From: Bedellia somnulentella
Taxonomy: Eukaryota > Arthropoda > Insecta > Lepidoptera > Bedelliidae
DNA length: 64,000 bases
Assembly (NCBI GenBank): GCA_963576735.1
Contig: OY755180.1
Span: 18,690,678 to 18,754,677, forward strand
Direction of reading: 5' to 3'
Each line of letters begins with the position of its first letter. Position 1 is the stretch's first letter. The position numbers and the translations under genes were made by a program. Shown here one piece after another: positions 33,813 to 44,272 of the stretch. A model generated the notes under the pieces. It made no database searches. It was not told the origin of the DNA and saw only the letters and a list, made by a program, of their open reading frames with translations.

Positions 33813-33860
33813 CTAGACAGAAATTTATCAATATATGTAAATAAAGTTTTTTTATTAGTA

Positions 33861-34098
33861 AGGGTGTTTTTAATATCGTGCGGATATCATCACGCGTGCG
33901 GGATTGCCCCGCATGCGTAAGCCCTGCAAATGTCCTTTTCATAAAAGTATTTATTATAATGCGTGGAATACGGACGCGGGACGCGGGGGCAGCAGCACCG
34001 CGACATATAGACTATCGGGTTTCACGCTGCGTGAAATTTTCTGCATGCGGGGCAATACCGCACGCGTGACGAAATCCGCACGATATTAAAAACACCCT
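33861..34098. mobile_element. 238-bp MITE with about 60-bp inverted ends and TA duplication
   Basis: Starts AGGGTGTTTTTAATATCG and ends with its reverse complement; the similarity continues inward for about 60 bp through CACGCGTGCGG and TTGCCCCGCATGC. It is flanked by TA on both sides (33859-33860 and 34099-34100). GC-rich centre, no ORF of note. TA duplication fits a Tc1/mariner-like mobiliser, but the family is not identified. Confidence 0.85.
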
Positions 34099-34189
34099 TA
34101 TAAACAGAGTTACTAAATTATTGAACAAAAAAGTATATAAAAACATGAATAAATTACTCTTAATTATATTAAAGAAAAAAATATATATT

Positions 34190-34645
34190 GCAACATCATG
34201 TTTTTCATCCTGGTCATTTCAATCAAGGCTCTTTCGTCATGGGGATGGTTAAGTAGTTTCTTTGATTCTATATCACTTAATGCCATCTCATCAAGGGATT
34301 TTACTCGACTCAACGCTACATATATATAAAAGTGTTTCTTCGCATTTGTGATAGGTGAACTTCTCTTTGCTCATCTGTTTCGGCAGCAAGAGCAGCACGC
34401 TGACGATCTCTCTCATTCTGAAGGGCAGGCACGAGTTATCGACACGATAACGGTTAGAATGAGATGGCAGTATACGATACTAAGTAAGTGCGTAAAAGAT
34501 GGCTGCTTTATCCCACGCGATAACTAGTTTAAATACGGCTCGTGCTTGCCCTGCTGAAGTCTTTGTTTTTTTTCGATGGGTGTTTCGTTCTCCCTTACGC
34601 GACTTTTCCTTAAAGCATCCTTTGCTTTTCTATCTAGGCCTGCAG
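34190..34645 (-). pseudogene. Helitron relic: Rep-region repeats fused to helicase C-terminus
   Basis: Minus-strand translation shows three pieces. About 34635-34552: DALRKSRVRENETPIEKKQRLQ. About 34420-34340: NERDRQRAALAAETDEQREV, the same R-x-x-E-T-x-E-Q-R type repeat found N-terminal in insect Helitron proteins. Then 34331-34190: FYIYVALSRVKSLDEM followed by ALSDIESKKLLNHPHDE, the motif VI region and end of a Pif1-type Helitron helicase. The thousand or more residues normally between these parts are absent, so this is an internally deleted relic. A 129-bp MITE interrupts the first repeat. Confidence 0.7.
34423..34551. mobile_element. 129-bp MITE nested in the Helitron relic
   Basis: Inverted ends GGGCAGGCACGAG and CTCGTGCTTGCCC (one mismatch). 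Flanks TTCTGAA and TGCTGAA look like a slightly diverged 7-8 bp target duplication, which would fit hAT. Removing it brings the Helitron repeat coding back together. Confidence 0.7.
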
Positions 34646-34805
34646 GTAAACAAAACAGTAACAAGTAAGCTAAAGTCATAATAACAAATATTATAACTAC
34701 CTGTTAAAAAAACTATAAAATAAACTTATCTCTCAAAAACTATCACTAATTCACTAAAAAAACTCAGAGTGATTTAAGAACTTATCACTAAAAAGTATAA
34801 AATAA

Positions 34806-36190
34806 AAAAGAAAAACAAAAACTTCAAATTAAAAACTAAACAGAAAAATTAAATATTATTATTTTTTATTTAAAAAAGAACCGCCTTCAAAAATCCAACT
34901 GAAAAGTATAAAATAATTTTTATTTATCTTATTATGTACAACTCTATTTAACTTCTTCTTTTTGAAGTCGGTGCCAAACAGACAAATCCAAAATGAAAGT
35001 TGCTACATAGAGAAAACCATACGAATAATAAATCAATCGATAGTGCCTCAACAACAGTAGGTAACACAATCGCGCTCAAAAATCAAGAAATTTCTTCCGC
35101 TCGCAACGACGCGACGTCGCTTTATAAAGGATGGAATTGGGGGACAGTGAGCGGTGCTTAGCCTGGTGTGCATGCGTCGCACTCCGCAGAGAAATGATCA
35201 TAATATACATGTCACCGTAAAACTGTAAATACTAGTAAATTATAATTTAAGCAGCCGTGACAGCCCAGTGGGTAGAACACCGGTTATCGTGCAAGCGACT
35301 AGTGTTCGAATCCTGGGTCGGGCCTACACCAATTTGTCTTTTCTAAAGTCATATGTGTGGTTAATTTATCATGGTTGTTAACGGTGAGGGAAAACATCGT
35401 GAGGAAACCCACATGGCTGAGTTGTACTTAGTCATGTGACAGTGTATTCGTACAAAACGGCGATAGGCCTGCCCCCTATCACGTGAGTACACTGTCCATG
35501 CAAAACGTGGGTACTCTGAACACCAGGTGACAAAGTCACGTGATGTTCAGAAGTATAAGTACCTCTGCCAACCCCTTCGGGGATATTCGGCGTGAACGTT
35601 TATGTTTATGTATTATTATTATGTATAATTTTAGATAGATAGCGAGATAGTAAACTAACGTTAGGTTAGGTTATGTAAGATTATCATATTTCAAACTAAC
35701 GGAATTAACAATTCGACAGAGACATGCATGCACCGAGTTGGCACAACCAATACTTCTAACACTTTGTAAAAAGACGATCGAGAATCTAAATCACTACATA
35801 GTATAAAACAAAGTCGCTTTCTCTCTCCCTGTCTGGGATATACGGACATCCTTATGTATACTTTAATCTGTAAAACTACGAAATGAATTTTAATGCGATT
35901 TTTTTTATTAATTGATTAAAAAGGAGGGTTTATAAGGATGACATACGCTGATGGGGTGGAGAACTCACTCAACTTGGGCGGGCCACTAATATTCGTTCTT
36001 CTTTGTCATGAAAATTGGTTTGGCACCGACTTCAAAAAGAAGCAGTTGAATAGAGTTGTACATAATAAAATAAATAAAAATTATTTTATACTTTTCAGTT
36101 GGATTTTTGAAGGCGGTTCTTTTTTAAATAAAAAATAATAATATTTAATTTTTCTGTTTAGTTTTTAATTTGAAGTTTTTGTTTTTCTTT
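34806..36190. mobile_element. 1.4-kb element with about 173-bp terminal inverted repeats
   Basis: Arms 34806-34979 and 36018-36190 are nearly perfect reverse complements, with inner ends GGTGCCAAAC and GTTTGGCACC. The inner arm contains ACCGACTTCAAAAAGAAG, related to the motif at 32356. The interior holds a family C SINE and, near 35805-35945, a block with AAAGTCGCTTTCTCTC that resembles a dispersed lepidopteran repeat. No transposase. Outer ends are blurred by A/T runs and no duplication was identified. Confidence 0.75.
35251..35612 (+). mobile_element. Family C SINE inside the 1.4-kb inverted-repeat element
   Basis: Best-preserved plus-strand copy: head GCAGCCGTGACAGCCCAGTG, B box GTTCGAATCC, end CCCCTTCGGGG, CGGCGTGAACG and a short TATGT tail. 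It is younger than the element it sits in. Confidence 0.9.
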
Positions 36191-36195
36191 TTTTT

Positions 36196-38576
36196 AAATC
36201 GAAACCTTTCAAATAAATATTTAGAACAGAAAATGAAATCTTCTGCTAACTTATCGGAACTACGCTTCAATTTACTTTCCTTAGAAACGCCTCTAGAAAT
36301 ATATTTCTAAATGAAATTTCTTAATAATCCCCAGGTTTTCACAAGTCTGCAACTTCCGATGTAAAATGGGTCCCGATCGGGAAGTTTCTATACTAAAAAA
36401 TGGAACGGACGGTCTCAAAGAACCAATTTTCTCGGGTAATGATAGCGGAGTCATTTCAAAAAGGAAACTTAGCGAATAGAGGAGCTTATTAGCCCGGAAC
36501 GAGGAGTTGGCTCTTTATTTAGTGCCGCCATGTTTTTAAATATCCTCTCGCACCTGTTTACGTCGCCGCGCTCATAAACACCTCCTTTTGAGAGACCTCT
36601 TTGGAATTACATTTGGAAAGCATTTCGACGAAAATTCTTTTATTTGTTTTTAACTTGCTTTGGTTAACGGTGAAGTTGCAGTTTTCATTTGAAATTCAGT
36701 TTTAGATAGTTCTATTTAATTTAGTTTGGTTTTTTTGTCTCGGCGTGTTCAGGGGCAAGTCTTTTTCATGAATTTTATTTATTTTGAGATGTTTTAATTG
36801 TAATGTCTGCCTGATATAAATATGTTGAGTTTTCTCATCAGAGTTTATGTAGATGATGTTAAAAAAAATACATATTCTTCTAGTTTTAACCCTTCAATGA
36901 TTGGTTTGTTAACGTTAGGAAAATATGTATGCCTGAGTTGTCCTTAGTTCCCAATCATGTTAGTATTCATTACAATAAAAAATCAGGTACTCTGCATAGA
37001 CGATCATGTATTAAACTCTGCCACACTCTCGTTGATATATAGTACGATGTGCTGATATAAGCCTGTTATTCCATCTTATATAAAATTTTAACGTATTTTA
37101 TTTTCTGATCCCATTCGTACTTCACCGCACTCAACCGTGGCCCGTTCCCGTAATTACCAATCTAAAAGCAAAAGGTGCAATACCTGCTTCCGATTAAAAA
37201 CTGCTTTGCAGCAGCCAATTAAAAAAAGAATATTGACTAAATACCTCCGCCGAGTAATCCGGCCAGCTATTCCTAGCGTCTCGTGCAATCGGAGAGCAAA
37301 GAGCTCTCATCTGATGAGAACCTCTTTTTAATCATTGATTGAGATTTGAAGCCGACGTTTTTTATCTCGGTCGTTAATGGAATGAAATCGCTGTAGCTGC
37401 AAGCTGCCCTACATTCTTTGTGTTCGAATTTGAAAATATTTCATTTAGCGCAGTCGGTTGGTTGCTGCGAATTTCAGAACGGAATATTGTGTTGCATATT
37501 TTCGAGGGAATGTACAATTTTGCATCATATCTGTTTTACGTTCAGTGCACAATATCGAAATTTCGTTAATAGGATTTTGGTTACGTTGAGCGATTCAGTA
37601 TTTATTTATGATAAAACTTTTGCTTATATACATACATGTATTTTATATATATTTATTGTATTTTCTACCTATATGTAGAAAAGTTGTGTGGAAGTATCAT
37701 TTTGAACTTGATAAAATTATTTAAGCGCAAAAATTTACTAATTAAGAACTTCTCAATCTCAATTTAAGTTCTTATATTACTCTTTTAATAGGATAAAGTC
37801 TGAAACCCTTTTTTGGCATTAGAGATTGATATTAATATAATTAAATTTTAAATAATTGCCATGAAATGGAATATAGTAATTTAACTACATTATTTATGTA
37901 CTCAATAAACACGTAATTCTACACTAACTTCCTCTAAACAGGTGGAAAAAATACTCAAGTAAAAACACCAAAAATATTTAATAATGTACAAAAGCATTTG
38001 TATCACTCTATCCAACATAATAAATTAAAGCGGACCCGCGCGGGCAGCCGTCCAAATAAATGACGAGCGATATTCTCATAAATAAGTGGTGTAACTTTAC
38101 CACAAACAATAACAGTTGTTGAGGAATGAGGGTAGTAGCGAATTCGAGTGCTGAGTGAATGAGGGTGGCGGGGGGAGTGGTCCGACAGACCGGAACTCAC
38201 CGGTTTCTATGGGTATTGTGTAGAGTGGGAATGCTGGCTCTAAACGACTTGTAACCAGAATCGTTGAGAGTGCATAAAAAAGAGTAAAAATGACGGATTT
38301 GTTTTATCTAATTTTAGAATGATACTAATGATGGTTCCTTTGTATTTATTTTAATAATAGATTATTTGATGTATTACTTAAAAGAGATACCTTTTTTGTA
38401 ATTGATAAGGTATATCAGATAAATAGAATAATAGCATAGCATCGTCTACAACGTAGTTATAGGTCAGAATTTAAGTACAGCCACTGAAAATAATCAGACG
38501 TTGATAATAGAACCTCAATGTACGTCGATACAAAATGCGTCCAAGAATGTATCTTCGGATGATTAAGTGACAAATT
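36196..38576. other. Unassigned 2.4-kb stretch with GC-richer islands
   Basis: Patches near 36340-36600 and 37100-37330 are less AT-rich than their surroundings and hold a GCCGCCATGTTTT motif (36534-36546). Candidate conserved non-coding DNA; no gene. Confidence 0.4.
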
Positions 38577-38702
38577 AACATACGGCCATAAATCCCAAAG
38601 AGGGTAGCCAGAGCTTTAGAACTAGAAACTTCTCAGCCACATTTGGAAGTTGACAATGGTTTTTGGGCGATGCGATATTTGTTTTCTACCATCTTGTCCC
38701 CT
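38577..38702 (-). mobile_element. Family A retroposon, rearranged fragment (A3)
   Basis: Tail half on the minus strand (ACGGCCATAAATCCC to GGAAGTTGAC) followed by TTTTTGGGCGATGCG and TACCATCTTGTCCCC in plus orientation. Part of the element seems inverted. Confidence 0.55.
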
Positions 38703-39603
38703 GACGATTATGAAGGTTAAAATAAGATTTCAAAGACAAACCTAGAATCTGTGAAAAAGACCATGTTTATAAATGTTATTAAACAATATCACAAGTTCTA
38801 TCCTGACATTTAAAACTCGAGTTCTCTGTCACTTCATCAACACAATATTGTAACTCTAAAACATTTCCAGTCTCGGAGGCTCGCTGACGTCCGCCTCTTA
38901 AATTGTATGCGAGCGGAATGATACAAAGATACAAAGGCCTTTTCACTTATCTACTTGGGAAAACACGAATAAATATACGTTAACTTTTATCACGCTATAC
39001 AGCCTAGTTCCGATGTTGTAAGTTTTATTATACCTTTCTTTTAATTGACGGCTGAGAATAACTTGATCTCGTGGATGTCGTGATAGGCAAATAAGGAATC
39101 TGCAATTTTTAAGTGAGCAAATTTTATCGTTAAGTTTTCATAGGTATTTTATTTAATGGGTCTAGCTACCCTTCGACCGTTGAGTAGATAAGTAATATAC
39201 GTTAGCATTCAACATAGAATATATCGTATTTCTTGTATCAGACACATCGCCACTTTTCTTCTAAATGCTCTTATTGTATCACAGTTTTGTTAAGTTGTTA
39301 TTTCTTTGATTAGTTTGTTGTTTGAGCAAATGGAAAAAGATAATTGGAAAGTAGCTTTTGAGCTTTTCATTTTCATTATTATAGCTTTTGTTGTGTGAAA
39401 TATTTTCTTTAGTAGAAAAGAGATTCTTTGTGAAAATGTAGATGATTAAAAATAGTTCTTTGAAATGCTACTGATTTTTTTGCCTGCTTTTGTTGAATGA
39501 TTTTTTATGTCGATTTAATCCACAACAATTTTTGAATTGCCAAAGAATAATAGTTTGATCTAAAAATAATAAAGTATGTATAGTATGTATGTATAGTGTA
39601 TAT
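38703..39603. other. Unassigned DNA
   Basis: Nothing recognised. Confidence 0.6.
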
Positions 39604-39614
39604 AATTATAAATA

Positions 39615-39990
39615 TACATAACATAAACATACATAACATAAACGCTCACGCCGAATATCCCCGAAGGGGTTGGCAGATGTACTAATACTTCTGAACATCA
39701 CGTGACTTGGTCACCTGGTTCAGAGTACCCACGTTTTGCATGGATAGTGTACTCACGTGATAGGGGGCAGGCCTATCGCCGTTTTGTACGAATACACTGT
39801 CACATGACTAAGTACAACTCAGCCATGTGGGTTTCTTCACGATGTTTTCCCTCACCGTCACCAACCATGATAAATTAACCACACATATGTCTTTAGAAAA
39901 GACAAATTGGTGTAGGCCCGACCCAGGATTTGAACACTAGTCGTTTGCACGATAACCGAGTGTTCTACCCACTGGGCTATCACGGTTGCT
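39615..39990 (-). mobile_element. Family C SINE with target duplication
   Basis: Flanked by a perfect 11-bp duplication AATTATAAATA (39604-39614 and 39991-40001). Confidence 0.92.
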
Positions 39991-40001
39991 AATTATAAAT
40001 A

Positions 40002-40408
40002 AAGTTTGAAAATAAATGGTTGAAATACTCTTAACTTGACAGATATGCCATAACGTATACCGACCCATTTGTTCAACTCAGTTGAAAACTATTTATCAGT
40101 GTCAATTTATATGGAACGATGTTATACGTGACAACTGTCGAGAGCACAAAACAGTGTTGTCTAAAACTGTTTTTTGTTAAACTATTTGGAAACAAACGAA
40201 ATTGTCGGATATTGTATAGAAAATTAATTTAGTTTGCGGGAAACTGGAATGGCATAAATACCCTTTACTTTTTCAATGATATAATAGGGTTTCCCTTACG
40301 AATAAGAACCAGTAGCATAGCCAGCATGTATTGAGTTTCGCCTTGCCCTTTCTAAGTGAATCGCTCGTCCAGTCTATACTCCCAAAACTTCTTGACAATA
40401 CGTGATGC
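40002..40408. other. Unassigned DNA between two C SINEs
   Basis: Nothing recognised. Confidence 0.6.
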
Positions 40409-40418
40409 TCACAAATAT

Positions 40419-40768
40419 AACATAACATAAACGCTCACGCCGAATATCCCCGAAGGGGTTGGCAGAGGTACTAATACTTCTGAACATCACGTGACTTTGT
40501 CACCTGGTGTTCAGAGTACCCACGTTTTACATGGACAGTGTACTCACGTGATAGGGGGCAGGCCTATCGCCGTTTTGTACGAATACACTGTCACATGACT
40601 AAGTACAACTCAGCCATGTGGGTTTCTTCACGATGTTTTCCCTCACCGTCACCAACCATGATAAATTAACCACACATATGTCTTTAGAAAAGACAAATTG
40701 GTGTAGGCCCGACCCAGGATTTGAACACTAGTCGTTTGCACGAAAACCCACTGGGCTATCACGGTTGC
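40419..40768 (-). mobile_element. Family C SINE with target duplication
   Basis: Flanked by TCACAAATAT (40409-40418 and 40769-40778). Has a small deletion in the tRNA-like head (near 40741), and is very close in sequence to the copy 800 bp to the left. Confidence 0.9.
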
Positions 40769-40778
40769 TCACAAATAT

Positions 40779-41085
40779 TAGTAATAAACTATAAATTTAC
40801 TCCCTTAATTGAAACGGTGGCTATGTTCACGTAAAAAGGGTAAACTCGTTGTAAATCTGAGCGACAGGCCGCAGTGTCGGTGCCAAATGGTTCAAATTAG
40901 CAAAATCACAGCTGGCGACCCGCCAGGGAACCGAACCTGCTCCGTGCAAACCAGCCCCGGTTTATGTAACCGTTTTATTTCAAATATGCATGATGTAAGC
41001 CTGTCTGGGCTGGAGATGCTGCCAGGCGAGATGGGTGAGGATTGCTGTTATATGAAACATACTTAGTATTTTAGAGCCTTTGAGC
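40779..41085. other. Unassigned DNA left of the longest B copy
   Basis: May include more of the degraded B LINE but no clear frame. Confidence 0.4.
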
Positions 41086-41375
41086 ACCACACAGAGAGGA
41101 TGGATGAAAATAAAGTAGCGCAAGAGATATATAGAGCCAATGTGGATGGGATTGTTAGTAAAAGACGGCCTCGTAAAACGTTTCTTGACCAGATAGAAAA
41201 CGTTCTTATAAAGGCGGGAGTCCGAAGTGAGAAGAATTAAAGAGCATATATGAGAAGAATAATGAATGTAAGGGAAGCAAGAGAGGTTTATCAAGATCGT
41301 ACTAAGTGGCGATCGATAGTATCTGCCTACCCCAATGGGAATATTGGGCGTGAGTATAAGTAAGTAAGTGAACAC
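41086..41375 (+). pseudogene. Family B LINE, longest copy, ORF2 C-terminus
   Basis: From 41094 the frame reads ERMDENKVAQEIYRANVDG, then RRPRKTFLDQI, one stop, RAYMRRIMNVREAREVYQD, TKWRSIVSAYPNG and REYK before the GTAA-type tail. This is the end of a reverse-transcriptase ORF running into the 3' terminus. It identifies the short B copies as LINE ends. Clade not assigned. Confidence 0.75.
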
Positions 41376-41499
41376 CACGAAATGTTGTCGATACAATTGT
41401 ATGGGCCAGGTCAGTCTGATTTGCTTGTGTATCGCATTTATCGTTATATATGTATGTGGACAGCATGGAAGAAAGGCACCATGGTGTGTTAAAGCTCTT

Positions 41500-41584
41500 A
41501 GGCGTACACGGGGTAGGCAGAAGCTATCGACGCGATATGAACCAGGAAAACCTCCCGCACTTCTCCTTTCATACATGCTATTTG
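41500..41584 (-). mobile_element. Family B LINE fragment, diverged
   Basis: Minus-strand similarity to the B segment GAGAGGTTT...TATCTGCCTACCCC, without the terminal tail. Close to and inverted relative to the 41.1-kb copy. Confidence 0.55.
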
Positions 41585-43254
41585 AATAATACCACTGTCT
41601 ATAATAACTAGCAAGGGTATCGAATTAGAATAGTAGCCCATCTCTATACGTGGGTGTTGCACTAAGCGATTGAGGTATATGCAGGTTGAAAACAATTTTC
41701 GCTGGGGAAATATAGTACTTACAATTCATAAATATCTCCGCATTTACAAATTACTTTAGAAAGATGAAATATGATCAACAATATGTGCAAAATGGGTTCA
41801 AACAAAATTCAACAATAGTGTTATTTATAATCAGTTCAACCTTATACAAAGCAAACGTATTTATTACTCTCAGTTACCTAAATGAAGAAATGTGTAAATA
41901 CAAAGAACTAGCCTCAATAAAATACAGATTTTAAATGCATCCGTGCAACAATACATGCAACGGATTTCGAATACTAGTCTCATCGATTTTCCTCGATTCT
42001 TCCATGATGCAGCGCTAAGAATACTTAGTAATTAAAATAGTAGAATATTTTGAATCGAGTAGTTGATAATCGGATCGAAAGCACTCGCCGGCTCATTTCG
42101 AATTCATCGCAGCGCTCAGCTGAGCTGGATCTGGAATGGAAAATATATACATTATTTAATAGGACTTCAACGGTTTATTCTGATCTATTTTTTATCAATG
42201 TTAGATACCCTATCATGTGGGATTTGTTCCCGGTGGGATAGACAGACTTATCATCCTTTTTTTGGACGGTACGGGCAAATTTCTGACAGCAGAATAATGA
42301 AGTTGCAAGAACTTTTCCAATAATTCCTTCTTTCACATATGACATATGAAATTAGCTGTAAAATCGCTTTAGATGTATAATACTAGAACAAAAGTGATGG
42401 TGTAGGTACATATAACTAATATATAAGACGCACATAGATATCGTTTATGCTATATATCCGGTTTATAAAAACACACTGTTACATAATTAAATATAACTCA
42501 GTAATAAATATTCCCCTAAATTTAAATAATTCAACCTTTTCTTATTCCGTTTGCTCCTTCCACCGAGTTTCTAATATTATATTATAAATAAGTTTAATAT
42601 TTTTTAGTTCCACTCCTACACTAAACCCAGATAACAATGCTTTTCTCAGTATGATTAATATAAGTAAAAAGTATTAATTAGAAAACTTTTATCCGTGAAA
42701 GTTGGTAGCGAAAGTAATGTTAAATGTCGGACGTAACTTATAATAGCCGCTGTCAGGCACAGCCTTCCACCTGCGAGTCGCGGGACCACGGATGGAAAGG
42801 TTGTGTTCGGCTCGTTATTTCGTTAATACACTTTCCATGTTTTAGGTTACGTGAAAGGAAACTTTATGAAATACCTGTCTAAGGCGATTGACAGTGTTTG
42901 AATTTGGTACTTTAAGTTTTTGGTATTAGAAACTTTGGAAATTAGATTGCTGGAATTAATGTTGGAAATACTGCCTATTTTACTTTGCTAGGCAGTTAGC
43001 GCTTAAAGGGTTTGAAACAATGAAAGTTGGATTATCTGGATAAGTGGCCGTCAATGGACAAAAGATGAAACAATCAAGCAAACTTTATAGGCATCGCTGT
43101 AATATAATAGCAATTGAATAGAAAATACTCTGATTCTATCTCTCAAAGAGAGCTTTTGAGAAAATTAGGTGTATTTCCAGGTTAACAGGAAAAGATAATT
43201 TTCAGTGGTAAGAACGCTAATAATCCTTTTAATGTAAAATAGATAAGTGAAAAT
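41585..43254. other. Unassigned DNA
   Basis: An imperfect inverted repeat around 42759-42806 (CACAGCCTTCCA and TGGAAAGGTTGTG) is the only structure noted. Confidence 0.5.
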
Positions 43255-43375
43255 TTTTTGGCGAAAGAAACATAGAGTTAATGTGAATGGTTATGTCAGT
43301 AGAAGACGAACACGGAAGGCATAACGAAGTAACGAATTGAAAGTCGTATATGACTAGATTTATTAATGTGTACCT
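43255..43375 (+). mobile_element. Family B LINE fragment, left part, split by a family A copy
   Basis: GAAACATAGAGTTAATGTGA and GTCAGTAGAAGACGAACACG match the upstream region of the 41.1-kb B copy. Coding is degraded. The B 3' end reappears at 43690 beyond the A copy. Confidence 0.6.
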
Positions 43376-43640
43376 GTGCAGTGTCGGCATAGAATAACTC
43401 CTTTCATAGAATAACCCATTTCTACCCGTGGGTGATCGTAAAAGGCGATTAAGGGTATAGGGGCTTTTTAAGTGATTTTTGGGCGATGTGGTTGGAGACC
43501 CGTCACCAAAAACATTTATTATTACCATCTTTCCCCCAATCAACTTCCAAAAGAAAGTGGCTGAGGAAATTCTCATTCCAAAGCTCTGGCTACCCCATTA
43601 CGGGATTTATAGCCGTGAGTATATGTATGTATGTATGTTT
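43376..43640 (+). mobile_element. Family A retroposon (A2), inside a B fragment
   Basis: Full length with a small duplication in the head (AGAATAACTCCTTTCATAG) and an AAGA insertion before GTGGCTGAGG. Confidence 0.8.
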
Positions 43641-43689
43641 GAGACCCGCCCGCAACTTTTATTTACAATCAATTTTTTAATTTGATTAA

Positions 43690-43776
43690 GGATTCATTAT
43701 TCTGAAGCTGTTATTTCTATGGTCCCTGCCTTCCTCAGTGGGAACTTATGGCGTGAGTATCTGTATGTATGTTTCA
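43690..43776 (+). mobile_element. Family B LINE fragment, right part
   Basis: CTGCCTTCCTCAGTGGGAAC, TTATGGCGTGAG and a GTAT tail. Probably the 3' part of the copy starting at 43255. Confidence 0.6.
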
Positions 43777-44031
43777 ACTCAAGAAAATGATTGAATACAA
43801 GACAGTCTACTAGCAAGTAGTTGTAGTATTTAAGTGGCAGAATATAAACTTGGAAACTTGGTCTTAAAGTGGCGGAGATGTTAACTGATAATTACAGAGC
43901 CTCTCGAACCGAGTTCGGACCAACCGAGTGAACTTGGTTTTGTGTGTAAGACAATGTAAGTCGTACGGAATATCTAATAAACTACTCGCAACTCATGTCT
44001 AACTTTAGTTTATTCATTTTATATAGTATAT

Positions 44032-44272
44032 GCTGTGTAGTGCCGGCTTAGAATAGCACTACCCCATTTCTACCGGTGGGTGTACGTAAAAGGCGACTAA
44101 CGGTATTGGGGCTTTTAAGGAATTTTTGGGCGATGCGGTTGGAGACCCATGACCTTTTTTTCACCGTCTTTTCCCCACTCAACTTTCCAAAAGTGGCTGA
44201 AGAATTTCTAATTCCTTAGCTCTGGCTACCCCTTCTAGGGATTTATAGCCGTGAGTATATGTAATGTATGTA
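44032..44272 (+). mobile_element. Family A retroposon (A1)
   Basis: Full length except for a deletion after GAGACCCAT that removes about 8 bp. Confidence 0.85.

Noticed and set aside
32454..33844. Repeated 60-100 codon ORFs in the tandem array
   Set aside because: Unit lengths 134 and 145 are not multiples of three, so the frame changes at each unit; a shadow of the repeat.
42759..42806. MicroRNA-like inverted repeat (CACAGCCTTCCA with TGGAAAGGTTGTG)
   Set aside because: Only about 12 bp pair with a bulge and the loop contains no further pairing; insufficient for a precursor call.
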